NCBI RefSeq assembly: GCF_013410745.1
Contig: NZ_JACCFY010000001.1
Span: 1 to 64,000 of the forward strand
DNA: 64,000 nucleotides
Direction of reading: 5' to 3'
DNA from: Nesterenkonia xinjiangensis
GTDB lineage: Bacteria; Actinomycetota; Actinomycetes; Actinomycetales; Micrococcaceae
The translations under genes and the position numbers were made by a program. Under the pieces are notes generated by a model that made no database searches, was not told the DNA's origin, and saw nothing but the letters and a program-made list of their open reading frames with translations. This document shows, one piece after another, positions 45,622-56,001 of this stretch; the first letter of the stretch is position 1, and each line of letters begins with the position of its first letter.

Positions 45622-48600
45622 TCAGGGAACGCTGAGCGTGTCCTCCGCAGAGTGTTGCGGGGAGTCTATGGCACCGGGGATCAGCATGCTGACAGTGGAG
45701 CCGGTGCGCCGTCGGATGACCTGCAGCTGAGTGGGGATCGCCCGGTGCATCTCTGTCACGTGGCTGACGACCCCGACCCGCCGCCCTTCGCCCTGGAGAC
45801 GGTGCAGGGCGGCCATCACGTGGTCCAGGCTCTCCTCGTCCAGTGAACCGAAGCCCTCATCGATGAAGAGGCTCTCCAGTCCCACTCCCCCGGCTTCGGA
45901 CTGCACCACTTCAGCCAGTCCCAGAGCCATCGCCAGGGAGGCCATGAACGTCTCCCCGCCCGAGAGCGACGAGGTGGGTCGCTCATGGTCACTGTGCTCA
46001 TCATGGACCTTCAGCTCCAGCCCGTGACGCCGTCCCGTGCCCTCGGCATCATCGTGGAGCAGCTGATAACGCCCTTCCGACATGGTCTGCAGGTGTCGGG
46101 TCGCGGCGGACGCGACCCTCTCCAGCCGGCCGGCGAGCACGTAGCTGGTCAGCGTCATGCGGCGAGGATTGTCCGGACCGGCACCGTTGAGGGTGGAGGC
46201 GAGCTCCGCGAGCCGACGGTGCTCAGCCAGCTCTCCGTCCCGGGCCCGCAGCGCCGCGGTCATCCGCAGACAGGCCTCGCCCGCGGCGCGTCGTCGGTCC
46301 TCGAAACGGTCGCGGGCGCTCTGTGCCTGGTGATGACGTGCGTCCGCAGCCTCGGCGTGCTGCTCGGCGGCCCGGACTGTGACCTCCTCGGGGAGCGTCG
46401 GCTCCTCCTCGCGGAGGGCGTGGGCCGCCACGATGTCCTGAGACTCCTCCGCAAGACCCAGCCGCTGTTCCTCCCTGTTCCACGCCTGGATCATCTTCTG
46501 ATGGTCGTGCACGGCGGCGTCGTCCAGGAGAGCGGAGTCGAGCTCCTCCTCAGCGGCCACCGGCGAGTCCTGCAGATGCTGGCGGGCAGACTCGCGAGCC
46601 GCCCGGGCCGACCCCTCAGCGTCCCGCCACCGGTTGAGGACCGTCTCGGCCTCCCGGCACCGGGTCTCGAGGAGCTCGAGCGCGGTCAGGCGTGCTCCGA
46701 CGTCGGGGTGAGAGCCGCGCAGCCGGGTGAGGAGCACGTCCGACGTGGTGATCTCGTGGGTCAGTCGATCCACCTCAGCCTCGGCCCGCTCGAGAGCATG
46801 GCCCCCGGCGAGACGGCCGCGCCGCGCGGCGGCGAGCTCCTCGCGGAGCCGCGCGAGGTCCGCCTCCCGTCGGCGCTGGTCCCGCAGACTCTGCTCCGCC
46901 ATGTCATGCCGCCGCTGCGCGTCCTCGAGCTCGGCGGCGGCAGTCTCCACGAGCGCCTCGCCCGCGCACACCTCCACGCGCGTCGCGGGGGCGGGGTCGG
47001 CAGGGTCGGGGTCGGCGCCGCCTGCTTCCCGGAGCTGCCGGGCGAGCTCGGACAGGTCCTCCTCGAGCTCCCGGACCGCTTCGCGGGCGGCCTCGAACGC
47101 GGAGTCCGCCCGGGCGCGGGCGCGGGCGGCGTCATGGAGGTGTTCGGTGGCCTGCTCGACGTCCTCCTCACCGACCTCCCGCGCTGGCTCCTCAGAGGCC
47201 TCCTGATCGGCGCCTCTCGCGGGATCGGGATGATCGGTGGAGCCGCAGACCAGGCAGGGCTCTCCGGAGACCAGGTCTGCGGCGAGGCGGCGTGCCACCG
47301 TGCTCAGGTGCCCGGCGAGGAGCCGGCGCCTGCGGGCGTCGGCCGACTGCTCGGTGCGTTCAGCCTCCAGCGCCGCGGCCCGGGCTTTGTCGGCACGGCC
47401 GCGGCGCTGATCCAGCTGACCCGCCAGCTCGGCACGGCGCCGGTGCAACCTCAGGAATCCTTCCAGGACCCTGCTCCGGTGCTCGAGCTCCTCGACGTCT
47501 TGCCAGGCTGCGGCGAGCTTCTGCTCACCTTCGGCGATCCCGGTGATCTCCTCGTCGAGCCTGCGGCAGATCTCCTGCTGTTCGCCGACCCGACGCCGGG
47601 CGAGGGTCAGCTCGTCGTCGACCTCGCGTCGCCGCCGTTCCAGCCGCGCGGCGTCCTGCTCCTGGAGGGCTCCGCGCAGCTGCGCCAGCTCATCGAGCAG
47701 CACCCGGAGCGGCTGCGGATCCGGGGTTCCGTCAGCGGACACCAGCGCGGCGGCCGCCGTCCCGTCGGTGTCGACATCCTGTTGTGCGCCGAGCGTCGCC
47801 CGCAGCGCGACGATCTGTTCTGCGGCGTGGTCGCGCCGCGTGCCGGCCTCATGTTCGAGGCGCTCGGCGTTGACAAACCAGTGGCGGATCTCCGTGGCCT
47901 GCTGATGCCGGGTGAGCTCGGTGCGGTGCTGCTGCACCGCCTCGCGCCGAGCCTCATGGGCGGCACGTCGCTCCTCGTGGGCAGCGAGCCCCTGCAGCAG
48001 GGTCCGACGTCGGCGGAGCACCTCTGCGCGGTCACGCGCAGCCCCTTCCTCGGCGGCGGCGGTCTCCACGCTGCGCGCCAGGTCCCGAGCCAGCCAATCA
48101 GCGAGAAGCTCCAGGGCCTCGCCCAGTTCCCCCGGAGGCACCGCAGTGAAGCGCGAGAGGTCCTCCCCCAGCGCCGGCTTCAGCATGGCCTGCGCCTGGG
48201 AGCGGACGCCGTCGGCGGTGACCTCCACGCGGTGCTCGGCCCGGGCGATCCGTTCGCGCAGCTGCTTGGCCCGGTCGTTGAGCTCGGCCTCCAAACTCTG
48301 GAACAGAGTGGTGTCGAAGAGCTTCTGCAGGAGCTTCTGCTTCTCCATGCTGTTCGCGTGCAGGAACTGGGCGAACTCGCCCTGCGGCAGCAGGATAACC
48401 TTGGTGAACTGATGGCGGTCCAGCGGCAGGATGTCCTGGATCTCCTTGGAGGCGGCCTGCACCCCGCTGGTGACCTCCCGCCACTGCTCGCCGTCGTGGA
48501 CCTGGAGCAGCACGGTCTGGTTCTGCGCGACGAAGCCGGTCTTCGCCCGACGACTCGGCCGCCGATGCGGAGGGGTGCGGCGGATCAGCCAGCGCCGGTC

Positions 48601-48855
48601 CGACTGGGTGAACTCCAGCTCCACGCTGGGCTCGCGCTCCGGGGGCGCGAGGTGACTGTGGAGCCCTGCCACGTCACGCTGACCCGGCACGTCGCCGTAG
48701 AGCGCGAAGGTGACGGCGTCGAGCACCGTCGTCTTGCCGGAGCCGGTGCGGCCGTGCAGCAGGAACAGCCCGTCGGCGCTCAGGGCGTCGAAGTCGATCT
48801 CCTCGGTCCCGGGGAACGGGCCGAAGGCGGTCAGCCGCAGCCGATGGAGCCTCAT
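45622..48855 (-). CDS. sbcC: Exonuclease SbcC (Rad50-like ATPase)
   Basis: 1077 aa. ABC-type head: Walker A HGRTGSGKTTVLDAVT (~35-50), Q-loop region, long coiled-coils and a central zinc hook EPCLVCGSTDHPDP. The C-terminal signature (SLSGGETFMASLAMALGLAEV) and Walker B (LFIDEGFGSLDEE) follow. With SbcD it cuts hairpins and protein-blocked ends. Start overlaps the sbcD stop by 4 bp. Confidence 0.96.
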   Translation of the reverse strand: MRLHRLRLTAFGPFPGTEEIDFDALSADGLFLLHGRTGSGKTTVLDAVTFALYGDVPGQRDVAGLHSHLAPPEREPSVELEFTQSDRRWLIRRTPPHRRPSRRAKTGFVAQNQTVLLQVHDGEQWREVTSGVQAASKEIQDILPLDRHQFTKVILLPQGEFAQFLHANSMEKQKLLQKLFDTTLFQSLEAELNDRAKQLRERIARAEHRVEVTADGVRSQAQAMLKPALGEDLSRFTAVPPGELGEALELLADWLARDLARSVETAAAEEGAARDRAEVLRRRRTLLQGLAAHEERRAAHEARREAVQQHRTELTRHQQATEIRHWFVNAERLEHEAGTRRDHAAEQIVALRATLGAQQDVDTDGTAAAALVSADGTPDPQPLRVLLDELAQLRGALQEQDAARLERRRREVDDELTLARRRVGEQQEICRRLDEEITGIAEGEQKLAAAWQDVEELEHRSRVLEGFLRLHRRRAELAGQLDQRRGRADKARAAALEAERTEQSADARRRRLLAGHLSTVARRLAADLVSGEPCLVCGSTDHPDPARGADQEASEEPAREVGEEDVEQATEHLHDAARARARADSAFEAAREAVRELEEDLSELARQLREAGGADPDPADPAPATRVEVCAGEALVETAAAELEDAQRRHDMAEQSLRDQRRREADLARLREELAAARRGRLAGGHALERAEAEVDRLTHEITTSDVLLTRLRGSHPDVGARLTALELLETRCREAETVLNRWRDAEGSARAARESARQHLQDSPVAAEEELDSALLDDAAVHDHQKMIQAWNREEQRLGLAEESQDIVAAHALREEEPTLPEEVTVRAAEQHAEAADARHHQAQSARDRFEDRRRAAGEACLRMTAALRARDGELAEHRRLAELASTLNGAGPDNPRRMTLTSYVLAGRLERVASAATRHLQTMSEGRYQLLHDDAEGTGRRHGLELKVHDEHSDHERPTSSLSGGETFMASLAMALGLAEVVQSEAGGVGLESLFIDEGFGSLDEESLDHVMAALHRLQGEGRRVGVVSHVTEMHRAIPTQLQVIRRRTGSTVSMLIPGAIDSPQHSAEDTLSVP

Positions 48856-50090
48856 GACGTCCCCTCCTCCGGAGCGGGGCCTCCGGTGCGGGCCAGGTCC
48901 ACGCGCACCGCGGCCAGCGCCTCGATGAGGATCTCCTGCTCCTCCTCCCCCGGCCCACGTCCGCGGACGTGCTCGAGGAAGGAGTCCACCACCTGCCCCG
49001 GCGTCTCCGCCTGATGCAGGGCCTCGGCGTAGCCGGCCGCGGCGCCGGGTTCCTGCGGGGGACGGTGGGCGAAGGTCGCCAGGTGCGGATAGGCCTCCTG
49101 GACACGCTGGAATGCGCGCTCAGGGCGCACGGCGTCGGTGACGGTGACCTGGACGAAGTCCTCGCAGTGGCGCCTGACGGTGGACTCGTCCAGGATCTCC
49201 TCGAGCGCGCCGCGCAGCTGGGCGAGGTCTCGGCCGATGTGCCAGTCCAGTCCGGTGATCGCGGACCAGTCCGTGCTGTCCCAGAGCCAGGCGCCCTTGG
49301 CCTGCCGCGCCTCGGAGAAGGAGTAGCGCAGCGGCGAGCCGCTGTAGCGGACCTGCGGGGCCAGACGCTGCCGACCGTGCAGGTGTCCCAGCGCGGTGTA
49401 GTCGAAGCCCTCGAACAGGGACAGCGGGACCACGGCGAGACCGCCGGAGCTCTCCTCCGAGTGCTCCATGGGCTCCCCTGAGGGTGCCTCGACGCCGATG
49501 GCCCGCTCCGAGTCGGAACCCACCCCGTGGGCTGCGAACAGGTGGGCCATCAGGACGGTCCGCAGCGTCGCTCCGGGGCGGATGTCCTGGCGGCGGCGGT
49601 CGACGTCCGCCTGGATCCTCCTGATGACCTCCTCCATGAGCGCGGTGTGGCTGACCCGCCCGAGACCCAGGCGTGAGGCATAGAGCTGCGGCTCCAGATA
49701 GGGCACCCCGTAGACCAGGACGACCTCCTCGCCGTCGTCGAGCGTCACCGGGGTCCAGGCGTCCTCCAGGGAGGTGCGCAGGTGGACGCCCGAGGCCGCC
49801 ATCAGGCCACGCCCGAATCCCAGCCGCTGGGCGGAGTCATGGTTTCCGGAGGTGATGATGACGGTGACCCCGGCGTCGGCGAGCCGCAGCAGGCAGCGCT
49901 CCAGCATGCTCACCGCCCATTCCGGGGGCAGGGCGCGATCGTAGACGTCTCCGGCGACGAGGACCACGCCCACCCGCTGGTCCTCGACCGTCCGGCAGAC
50001 GGTGTCCAGCATCTCCTGCTGGGCGTCGACCAGAGAGGTGCCGTGGAAGCCGCGTCCCAGATGCCAGTCGGAGGTGTGGAGCCATCGCAT
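48852..50090 (-). CDS. sbcD: Exonuclease SbcD (Mre11-like nuclease)
   Basis: 412 aa. Metallophosphatase motifs MRWLHTSDWHLG, VVLVAGDVYDRA, ITSGNHDS and YTALGHLHGRQ hold the two metal ions. C-terminal capping and SbcC-binding regions follow. No Shine-Dalgarno; a TACCGT -10 box ends 6 nt before the ATG, so the operon may be leaderless. Confidence 0.96.
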   Translation of the reverse strand: MRWLHTSDWHLGRGFHGTSLVDAQQEMLDTVCRTVEDQRVGVVLVAGDVYDRALPPEWAVSMLERCLLRLADAGVTVIITSGNHDSAQRLGFGRGLMAASGVHLRTSLEDAWTPVTLDDGEEVVLVYGVPYLEPQLYASRLGLGRVSHTALMEEVIRRIQADVDRRRQDIRPGATLRTVLMAHLFAAHGVGSDSERAIGVEAPSGEPMEHSEESSGGLAVVPLSLFEGFDYTALGHLHGRQRLAPQVRYSGSPLRYSFSEARQAKGAWLWDSTDWSAITGLDWHIGRDLAQLRGALEEILDESTVRRHCEDFVQVTVTDAVRPERAFQRVQEAYPHLATFAHRPPQEPGAAAGYAEALHQAETPGQVVDSFLEHVRGRGPGEEEQEILIEALAAVRVDLARTGGPAPEEGTS

Positions 50091-50096
50091 GGCTCC

Positions 50097-50102
50097 ACGG
50101 TA
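50097..50102 (-). promoter_or_regulatory. -10 box of the sbcDC operon (leaderless)
   Basis: Minus-strand TACCGT (50102-50097), 6 nt before ATG 50090. Confidence 0.45.
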
Positions 50103-50195
50103 TCGGCAGGCGGTGACGCGTGCCGGCAGACGCGCAGCAGGGCACGCGCGCGGCAGCGGCCACCGGGCGGGTCAGCGGCAGCAGGACGGACTGGT

Positions 50196-50201
50196 TACAG
50201 T
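50196..50201 (+). promoter_or_regulatory. -10 box of the ADP-ribosylglycohydrolase-like gene
   Basis: TACAGT, 6 nt before GTG 50208, which supports that start and leaderless expression. Confidence 0.45.
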
Positions 50202-50207
50202 ATGGGC

Positions 50208-51044
50208 GTGACCCCCGACGATCCCTCCCTCAGACCTCCGGCCCCCGATGGCTTCTCCGACGCCCGACTGATCACCCGCTTCGCTCCGGTGCTCCGCGCC
50301 GGTCTCGGCGCCGCCCTGGCCGCCGGCGACTCCGGCCCCAGGCTGCACGCCGAGGCCCTGCACCAGGTGTGCCTCGCCGATGGTCTGCTGGAGCTGCTGG
50401 ACTGGACCCGGCAGGGTGTGGCCGCCGACCCGCTGGCCTGCCTCTGGCTGGCCTCGCTGCGCTGGCATCGGCTGCTGACCGGCTCCTTCCCGGAGGGCGC
50501 CCCCGAGCCGCCGGCCCGCGCCACCGACCGGGCGCTGGCCGAGCTGCTGAACGGCCGGTCTCCGACGCTGGCACTGATGCCGGACAGCGGAGAGGTCTCC
50601 CGCCGGGGACTGGCCACCGGAGAGATGGCCTACCCCTCCTCACCGGCGCAGCCGGAGTGCGCCGACCCTTCCGGTCTGCTGCGGCTGGTGCCGCTGGCGC
50701 TGGTCCCCTACGTGGAGGACTCCATGCTGCTGCGCTGGACGGAACAGGCGCTGGCCCTGACCCAGGGCCATCCCCGGCTCCATGCCGACGCAGCTCGGCT
50801 CGTCGCGACGGTGCGTGGACTCGGCGCCCAGGAGGAACCCGGTCCGGCGGCGGTCCGGGCGGCGCTCGCGCAGGCGCGAGACATCATGACCGATGCCGAC
50901 GAGGTCACCGCCGCCGCGGTGCTGGCCCAGGTGCGGGCCGCGGGCGGTCAGCAGCCCGACGTCACCGCCCTTCCGGACGAGCTCGAGGCGACCCTGCAGG
51001 CCGCCCTGCTGACGCCCTGGCAGCGCGTCACAGCCCCGGTGTGA
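50208..51044 (+). CDS. ADP-ribosylglycohydrolase-like protein lacking metal-binding motifs
   Basis: 278 aa from GTG 50208 (ATG 50202 is an alternative). It follows the family order: ARAGLGAALAAGD-like start, then GLLELLDWTRQGVAADPLACLWLASLRW, GLATGEMA, LRLVPLALVPY and ALTQGHPRLHADAARL (family LTHGHP). The acidic clusters that bind Mg2+, GDALG and the TDDT loop after it, are not found, and the C-terminal DxD is not obvious. Hydrolase activity is doubtful. It overlaps the convergent exonuclease gene by 17 bp. Confidence 0.55.
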   Translation: MTPDDPSLRPPAPDGFSDARLITRFAPVLRAGLGAALAAGDSGPRLHAEALHQVCLADGLLELLDWTRQGVAADPLACLWLASLRWHRLLTGSFPEGAPEPPARATDRALAELLNGRSPTLALMPDSGEVSRRGLATGEMAYPSSPAQPECADPSGLLRLVPLALVPYVEDSMLLRWTEQALALTQGHPRLHADAARLVATVRGLGAQEEPGPAAVRAALAQARDIMTDADEVTAAAVLAQVRAAGGQQPDVTALPDELEATLQAALLTPWQRVTAPV

Positions 51045-52101
51045 GTCGGACGGCGGCGGTCGGCGGCGGACCTGCGGTCGCGGGCCAGGACTCTCCCAGC
51101 AGCTCACGGAACTCCTCCTCGGCGAGCACCTGCAGCGCCTGCCCCTGCCGCCGGCGCCGGAGGGCGTCCCGGGACTTGTTGGTCTGCAGCGGGACCTGCT
51201 CAGTGGACTCCGTCGAGCGGTAGCCGTCGCCGACCACCAGCAGAGTCGTCCCCGCGGTGACCCGGGAGGTGGTCTGCCCGCCATGGGCGGCCACCAGACG
51301 TTTGGCCTCGGGGCGCGGAATGCTCAGACTCCCGGTGAAGACCACCTGCTCCCCATGGAGCGGATGGGCCGGGTCCGCGCCCTCGGAGGGCGGGAGGTTG
51401 CGGCCTTCGTCCTGCCAGCGCAGCAGATCCGGCAGCGCCTCGTCGGGGACCGTCCGGACCCGCGAGTCGAAGATCGGCCCCATCGCGCGCACCTGGGCGG
51501 TGGCCCGGGAGGGCTCCTCCGGGGATCCGGTCCAGGCCGGCAGATGCAGGGGCTCGAGGCTGCAGGAGAGGAAGAGCTCGTCCAGCTCGACGATCCCCTG
51601 CCGAGCAGAGATGTCGCAGACGATCGCCGCGCAGGCCCGTGCGTCCTCCAGGGCATGGTGATGGCGGCCGAGCGTGTGCCCGGCCTCGGCCGCGGACTTC
51701 GGCAGCGCGTGGGAGGGCAGATCGTAGACGACCCTCGACAGCTGCACGGAGCACCAGCAGCGCAGCCCTGGGGAGTCCATCCCGCTGACCTCGAGGGCGG
51801 CCTGGAAGACCTCGACGTCGAAGGCGGCATTGTGCGCCACCAGGGTGTCGGTGCCGATGAACGCCTCGATGTCCGCGAACGCCTCGGAGAAGCGCGGTGC
51901 CACGGCGACGGCCTCCGGGGAGAGCCCGTGCACGGCGACGTTCTTCGGGTCGAAGCGGTCGAAGCCCACCGGGGGGCGCAGTTCGGTGTAGTGGCTGGCC
52001 ACCTCCACGCCGTCGCGAATCCGCACCAGACCCACCGAACAGGGCGAACCGCGGAACCCGTTGGCCGTCTCGAAGTCCACCGCGGTGAAGTTCAGGCTCA
52101 C
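51028..52101 (-). CDS. DEDDh 3'-5' exonuclease with C-terminal BRCT domain (DnaQ-like)
   Basis: 357 aa. Exo I AVDFETANG, Exo II VAHNAAFDVEVF, Exo III HHHALEDARACAAI: the DEDDh quartet is complete. A BRCT domain near 245-300 (GEQVVFTGSLSIPRPEAKRL) resembles the one in DNA ligase A. Likely a DNA repair or proofreading nuclease. Last gene of the clpS operon, overlapping rdgB by 4 bp. Confidence 0.93.
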   Translation of the reverse strand: MSLNFTAVDFETANGFRGSPCSVGLVRIRDGVEVASHYTELRPPVGFDRFDPKNVAVHGLSPEAVAVAPRFSEAFADIEAFIGTDTLVAHNAAFDVEVFQAALEVSGMDSPGLRCWCSVQLSRVVYDLPSHALPKSAAEAGHTLGRHHHALEDARACAAIVCDISARQGIVELDELFLSCSLEPLHLPAWTGSPEEPSRATAQVRAMGPIFDSRVRTVPDEALPDLLRWQDEGRNLPPSEGADPAHPLHGEQVVFTGSLSIPRPEAKRLVAAHGGQTTSRVTAGTTLLVVGDGYRSTESTEQVPLQTNKSRDALRRRRQGQALQVLAEEEFRELLGESWPATAGPPPTAAVRLTPGL

Positions 52102-52748
52102 CGTTCGCGTGCTCCCTGCAGGACCTCGACGATCTCATCGCGAAGGGCAGCGAAGGCCTGGCCACGGTGGGAGATGGCGTTCTTCTCCTCCATGGTGAGC
52201 TCCGCACAGCTGCGGGTCTCCCCCACCGGCCGCAGGATCGGGTCGTAGCCGAATCCCCCGTCGCCACGGGGTGCGGTCAGCAGCGTGCCCTCCAGCCGGC
52301 CCAGCCGGGTGACCTCGCGGCCGTCGGGCAGGACGAGCGCGGCGGCGCAGACGAAGGCCGCGCCGCGGTGCGCGGGGGCGATGTCGGCCAGCTGCTCGAG
52401 CAGCAGCTCCAGGTTGCGGGCGTCGGTGGCGTCCGCGCCGGCCCAGCGGGCGGAGAAGATGCCTGGAGCTCCGCCGAGGACCTCCACCGCCAGACCGGAG
52501 TCATCGGCCACCGCAGGCAGACCGGTCTCGGCGGCCACAGCATGGGCCTTCAGCAGCGCGTTCTCCTCGAAGGTCACTCCGGTCTCCGGCACCTCGGCGC
52601 AGCCGGCGGTGGCGGCGTCGACGACGGCGACGTCCAAGTCCAGGTCTCCGAGCGCGGGGGCCCCGGCCAGCAGGGCGCGGAACTCACGGACCTTCCCGGC
52701 GTTGCGGGTGGCCAGCACGATCTGGGCGTCACGGGCGGCGGAGGTCAC
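52098..52748 (-). CDS. rdgB: RdgB/HAM1 family non-canonical purine NTP pyrophosphatase
   Basis: 216 aa. Family motifs [42 protein letters not shown] and the late SHRGQAF. It removes dITP/XTP from the nucleotide pool. Overlaps rph by 4 bp. Confidence 0.96.
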   Translation of the reverse strand: MTSAARDAQIVLATRNAGKVREFRALLAGAPALGDLDLDVAVVDAATAGCAEVPETGVTFEENALLKAHAVAAETGLPAVADDSGLAVEVLGGAPGIFSARWAGADATDARNLELLLEQLADIAPAHRGAAFVCAAALVLPDGREVTRLGRLEGTLLTAPRGDGGFGYDPILRPVGETRSCAELTMEEKNAISHRGQAFAALRDEIVEVLQGARER

Positions 52749-53485
52749 GAGGCCAGAGCCTCCTGCTGGAGCCGCGTCAGCTGCGCGGTGCCGGCGAGCG
52801 CGAGGTCGAGCAGCGCGTCGAGCTCGTCTCGGCGGAAGGGGGCACCCTCCGCGGTGCCCTGCACCTCGACGAACTCTCCTGCCCCGGTGGCGACCACGTT
52901 CATGTCGGTCTCGGCGGTGGAATCCTCCGAGTACGGGAGGTCCAGCACCGGGGTGCCGTTGAGCAGGATCCCCACGGAGACGGCTGCCACCGAGTCGGTG
53001 AGCACCTCGGCGCGGCGAGCCACATGGCCCTGCTCCCGGGCCCAGGCGACGGCGTCGGCGAGCGCCACGTAGGCGCCGGTGACGGCCGCGGTGCGTGTGC
53101 CGCCGTCGGCCTGCAGGACGTCACAGTCCAGGGTGATCATGTTCTCCCCCAGGGCGGCGGTGTCCACCACGGCGCGCAGCGAACGGCCGATCAGCCGGGA
53201 GATCTCGTGGGTGCGGCCCCCGATCTTCCCCTTCACGGATTCGCGGGAGGAGCGGGTGTTGGTGGCTCGGGGAAGCATGGCGTACTCGGCGGTGACCCAG
53301 CCGGTGCCACGGCCCTTGAGCCAGCGCGGGACGTTGGACTCGAAGGAGGCTGTGCACAGCACCCGGGTGCCGCCGAACTCGATGAGCGCCGAGCCTTCGG
53401 CGTGCTCGGACCATCCGCGGGTGATCCTCACCTCGCGCAGCTGGTCGGGGGCACGTCCATCGGCTCGCTGGAGGTTCTCAGTCAC
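52745..53485 (-). CDS. rph: Ribonuclease PH
   Basis: 246 aa. RNase PH fold: [65 protein letters not shown]. It trims tRNA 3' ends by phosphorolysis. Overlaps the MBL gene by 8 bp. Confidence 0.97.
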   Translation of the reverse strand: MTENLQRADGRAPDQLREVRITRGWSEHAEGSALIEFGGTRVLCTASFESNVPRWLKGRGTGWVTAEYAMLPRATNTRSSRESVKGKIGGRTHEISRLIGRSLRAVVDTAALGENMITLDCDVLQADGGTRTAAVTGAYVALADAVAWAREQGHVARRAEVLTDSVAAVSVGILLNGTPVLDLPYSEDSTAETDMNVVATGAGEFVEVQGTAEGAPFRRDELDALLDLALAGTAQLTRLQQEALAS

Positions 53486-54359
53486 GCTGTGCTCTCACGG
53501 TCCTCTCGGGGTGGTCGGATGCGACGACGACGGCGGGTGCCGGCGAGGTCTGGGGTGCGGCGTCTCCGGAGGGCCCGACCCGGTAGGTCACTCCCCCGAC
53601 AGCTACCGCGATGTCACCGGTGAACGTGCCGCGGGCGTGCTCCAGGAGGATCCGCTGGGAGGTCCACACCGGGATGTGGGTCAGCAGCAGCCGCCCGACG
53701 CCTGCGGCGGTGGCCATCTCGCCGGCACGGTGGCCGTTGAGGTGCACTCCTTCGATGTGGTCGTCCCGGCCGTCCTCGAAGGCGGCCTCGCAGAGGAAGA
53801 GGTCGGCACCCCGGGCGGCCTCGACGAGATTGTCACAGGCGTCGGTGTCCCCGGAATAGGTCAAGGTGCGCAGTCGGCCGTCCTCGCCGGAGACCTGCAC
53901 CCGCAGCGCGTAGGCCTCGTCGATGGGATGCCGCACCGGGACCGGAGTGATGGTGAAGGGCCCGATCTGTTCGGCCTGCCAGGGGTTCCAGCTGCAGAAG
54001 TCGAAGTCCGGGTGCATGCCCGGGTCCGGTTCCATGCCGTAGGCGTTGGCGATGCGCTGGTCGGTGTAGATCGGTCCGAAGACCGGCAGGTGCTTGCCGG
54101 GCCAGCCGCCGGGACGCCAGCGGATCGCCACGTGGAGTCCGCAGAGGTCCATGTAGTGGTCGGGGTGCAGGTGGCTCAGGCAGACCGCGTCGAGGTCCTC
54201 CAGCGCGATGTGCTGCTGGAGCTTGCCCAGCGCGCCGTTGCCGAGGTCGAGGATGATCCGCCAGGTGCGCCCCTCATGCTCCGCGCTGAGCATGTAGCAC
54301 GATGCCGGCGACTCGGGCCCGGGGAACGAGCCGCTGCATCCGATGATCGTCAGTTCCAT
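53478..54359 (-). CDS. MBL fold metal-dependent hydrolase
   Basis: 293 aa from ATG 54359 ([21 protein letters not shown]). Metal motif [12 protein letters not shown] (HxHxDH) plus later [17 protein letters not shown] and LLTHIPVW. RNase Z-like or phosphodiesterase members occur between murI and rph in many actinobacteria. The exact activity is unknown. Confidence 0.92.
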   Translation of the reverse strand: MELTIIGCSGSFPGPESPASCYMLSAEHEGRTWRIILDLGNGALGKLQQHIALEDLDAVCLSHLHPDHYMDLCGLHVAIRWRPGGWPGKHLPVFGPIYTDQRIANAYGMEPDPGMHPDFDFCSWNPWQAEQIGPFTITPVPVRHPIDEAYALRVQVSGEDGRLRTLTYSGDTDACDNLVEAARGADLFLCEAAFEDGRDDHIEGVHLNGHRAGEMATAAGVGRLLLTHIPVWTSQRILLEHARGTFTGDIAVAVGGVTYRVGPSGDAAPQTSPAPAVVVASDHPERTVRAQRD

Positions 54360-54375
54360 GTCCTGCCCAGTCCCC

Positions 54376-55335
54376 TCAGGTCGTCTCTCCGCCAGCGGCG
54401 GCGCGCGGCACCGATGCAGCCGGTGGCGATGACGTCGACGGCGCGGTCGCACCGGCCAGCATAGCGTCGGTGATCTGTGGAATCACACCGGTGGGGTAGG
54501 TCTCCGTCACATGGTCGAGCTGCCGCACCTCCGCGACCTCGGGTCCCAGGAATCGGCGGGCCAGCCGACGGAACGAGTCGGCGGGCCCGGTGGAGAGGAA
54601 GATGTGCTCCCCGACCGAGGCGTCGGCGTCACGCAGCAGCCCATGTCGGGTGAGCGCGGCGAAGAGGTCCTTGGCGGTCTCCTCGGCTGAGGAGACCAGG
54701 GTGACCGAGTCGCCCATGACATAGGAGAGCACCCCGGTCAGCAGCGGGTAGTGGGTGCAGCCCAGCACCAGGGTGTCCACCTCCTGCTCACGCAGCGGAG
54801 CGGTGTACTCCTCGGCGGCGGCGATCAGTTCGGGCGAGGCGGTGATCCCGCGTTCCACGAACTCCACGAATCGTGGACAGGCCGCCGAGGTGACGTGGAG
54901 CTGCGGGGCCGCGGCGAAGGTGTCCTCGTAGGCGCGGGAGCCCACCGTGGCGGCCGTGCCGATGACGCCGATCCGTCCGGAGCGGGTCGCCGCCACGGCA
55001 CGCCGCACCGCCGGCTGGATGACCTCCACCACGGGGATCCCGTAGCGCGCCGTGTACCGCTCCCGTGCGTCCCGGAGCACGGCAGAGGAGGCGGAGTTGC
55101 AGGCGATGACCAGGGCCTTGACCCCCGAGTCCACGAGCTCGTCCATGACGCCCAGGGACTGCGCCCGGACCTTCGCGATGGGCAGCGGGCCGTAGGGCCC
55201 GTGCGCGGTGTCCCCGATGTAGAGCACCGACTCGCCGGGCAGCTGGTCCAGCACCGCCCGGGCGACGGTCAGCCCGCCGACCCCAGAGTCGAAGATCCCG
55301 ATGGGCGCCTCGGGATGAGGAGCAGCGGCCTTCAC
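54376..55335 (-). CDS. murI: Glutamate racemase
   Basis: 319 aa. The two catalytic Cys are in [10 protein letters not shown] and [12 protein letters not shown]-terminal [17 protein letters not shown]. Provides D-glutamate for peptidoglycan. Slightly longer than usual, with a low-complexity Ala/Ser-rich C-terminal tail. Confidence 0.96.
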   Translation of the reverse strand: MKAAAPHPEAPIGIFDSGVGGLTVARAVLDQLPGESVLYIGDTAHGPYGPLPIAKVRAQSLGVMDELVDSGVKALVIACNSASSAVLRDARERYTARYGIPVVEVIQPAVRRAVAATRSGRIGVIGTAATVGSRAYEDTFAAAPQLHVTSAACPRFVEFVERGITASPELIAAAEEYTAPLREQEVDTLVLGCTHYPLLTGVLSYVMGDSVTLVSSAEETAKDLFAALTRHGLLRDADASVGEHIFLSTGPADSFRRLARRFLGPEVAEVRQLDHVTETYPTGVIPQITDAMLAGATAPSTSSPPAASVPRAAAGGETT

Positions 55336-55997
55336 TCCCTGCCCTCCTCGTCGTCCTCGTCCTCGGGGAGGAACTCGACCATGGCGGTGAAGAGGGTCTC
55401 CTGCAGCCAGGTGATGAAGGTGTAGATCTCGGCCATGAAGGTCTCGGTGTTCTTCACCCGGCCGGAGACAGCGGCGCGGTGCACCCGCTCGGCATCCTCC
55501 TCGGTGCGGATCTCCATCCGGGTGGCCAGGGTCAGGCGCACGTCGTTGATGGCACGGCCGAACAGCGGCGCCTGGTCCTCTGCCAGCTGGACCGGGGAGG
55601 ACTCCAGCAGCATGCGTGCGGTGCGCAGGTCGGCGATCTTGGACTCACGCAGGGAGGCCTCGGCGAGGCGCCGCAGCTGTCCGGCCTGCTCCGGGTCCCG
55701 CGAGGCCGCGGGAAGCAGGCGGGCGAGCACCTCGTCCCGCGGGGCGTCCAGGACCTCCGAGCCGCCGAGTCCGGCCAGCTCGGCGCTGAAGTGGGCGAGG
55801 ACGGGGTCCTGCCGCAGATGCTGCGTCGACTCGGCATCCTCGTCCGTCACGGGCTCCGCGGAGTCCTCAGCGACCTCGTCGGTCCGCGACTGCAGCAGGT
55901 CGATGACGTCGCCGCAGAGCGAGCTCAGCAGACGGCGCTCATGGGCGTCCAGATCGGCGCGATAGCCGTGGGAGGTCGCGCGGAAGGCGGTGGCCAT
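55332..55997 (-). CDS. DUF2017 family protein
   Basis: 221 aa. N-terminal [31 protein letters not shown] and a C-terminal helical part ([25 protein letters not shown]) with an acidic tail. It is the conserved gene between clpS and murI in actinobacteria, 4 bp after clpS. Function unknown. Confidence 0.85.
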   Translation of the reverse strand: MATAFRATSHGYRADLDAHERRLLSSLCGDVIDLLQSRTDEVAEDSAEPVTDEDAESTQHLRQDPVLAHFSAELAGLGGSEVLDAPRDEVLARLLPAASRDPEQAGQLRRLAEASLRESKIADLRTARMLLESSPVQLAEDQAPLFGRAINDVRLTLATRMEIRTEEDAERVHRAAVSGRVKNTETFMAEIYTFITWLQETLFTAMVEFLPEDEDDEEGRE

Positions 55998-56001
55998 GGG
56001 T

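Noticed and set aside
45985-49014. 1009-codon open frame on the plus strand opposite sbcC
   Set aside because: It is a shadow of sbcC caused by third-position GC bias; no domain or ribosome site, and sbcC is certain.
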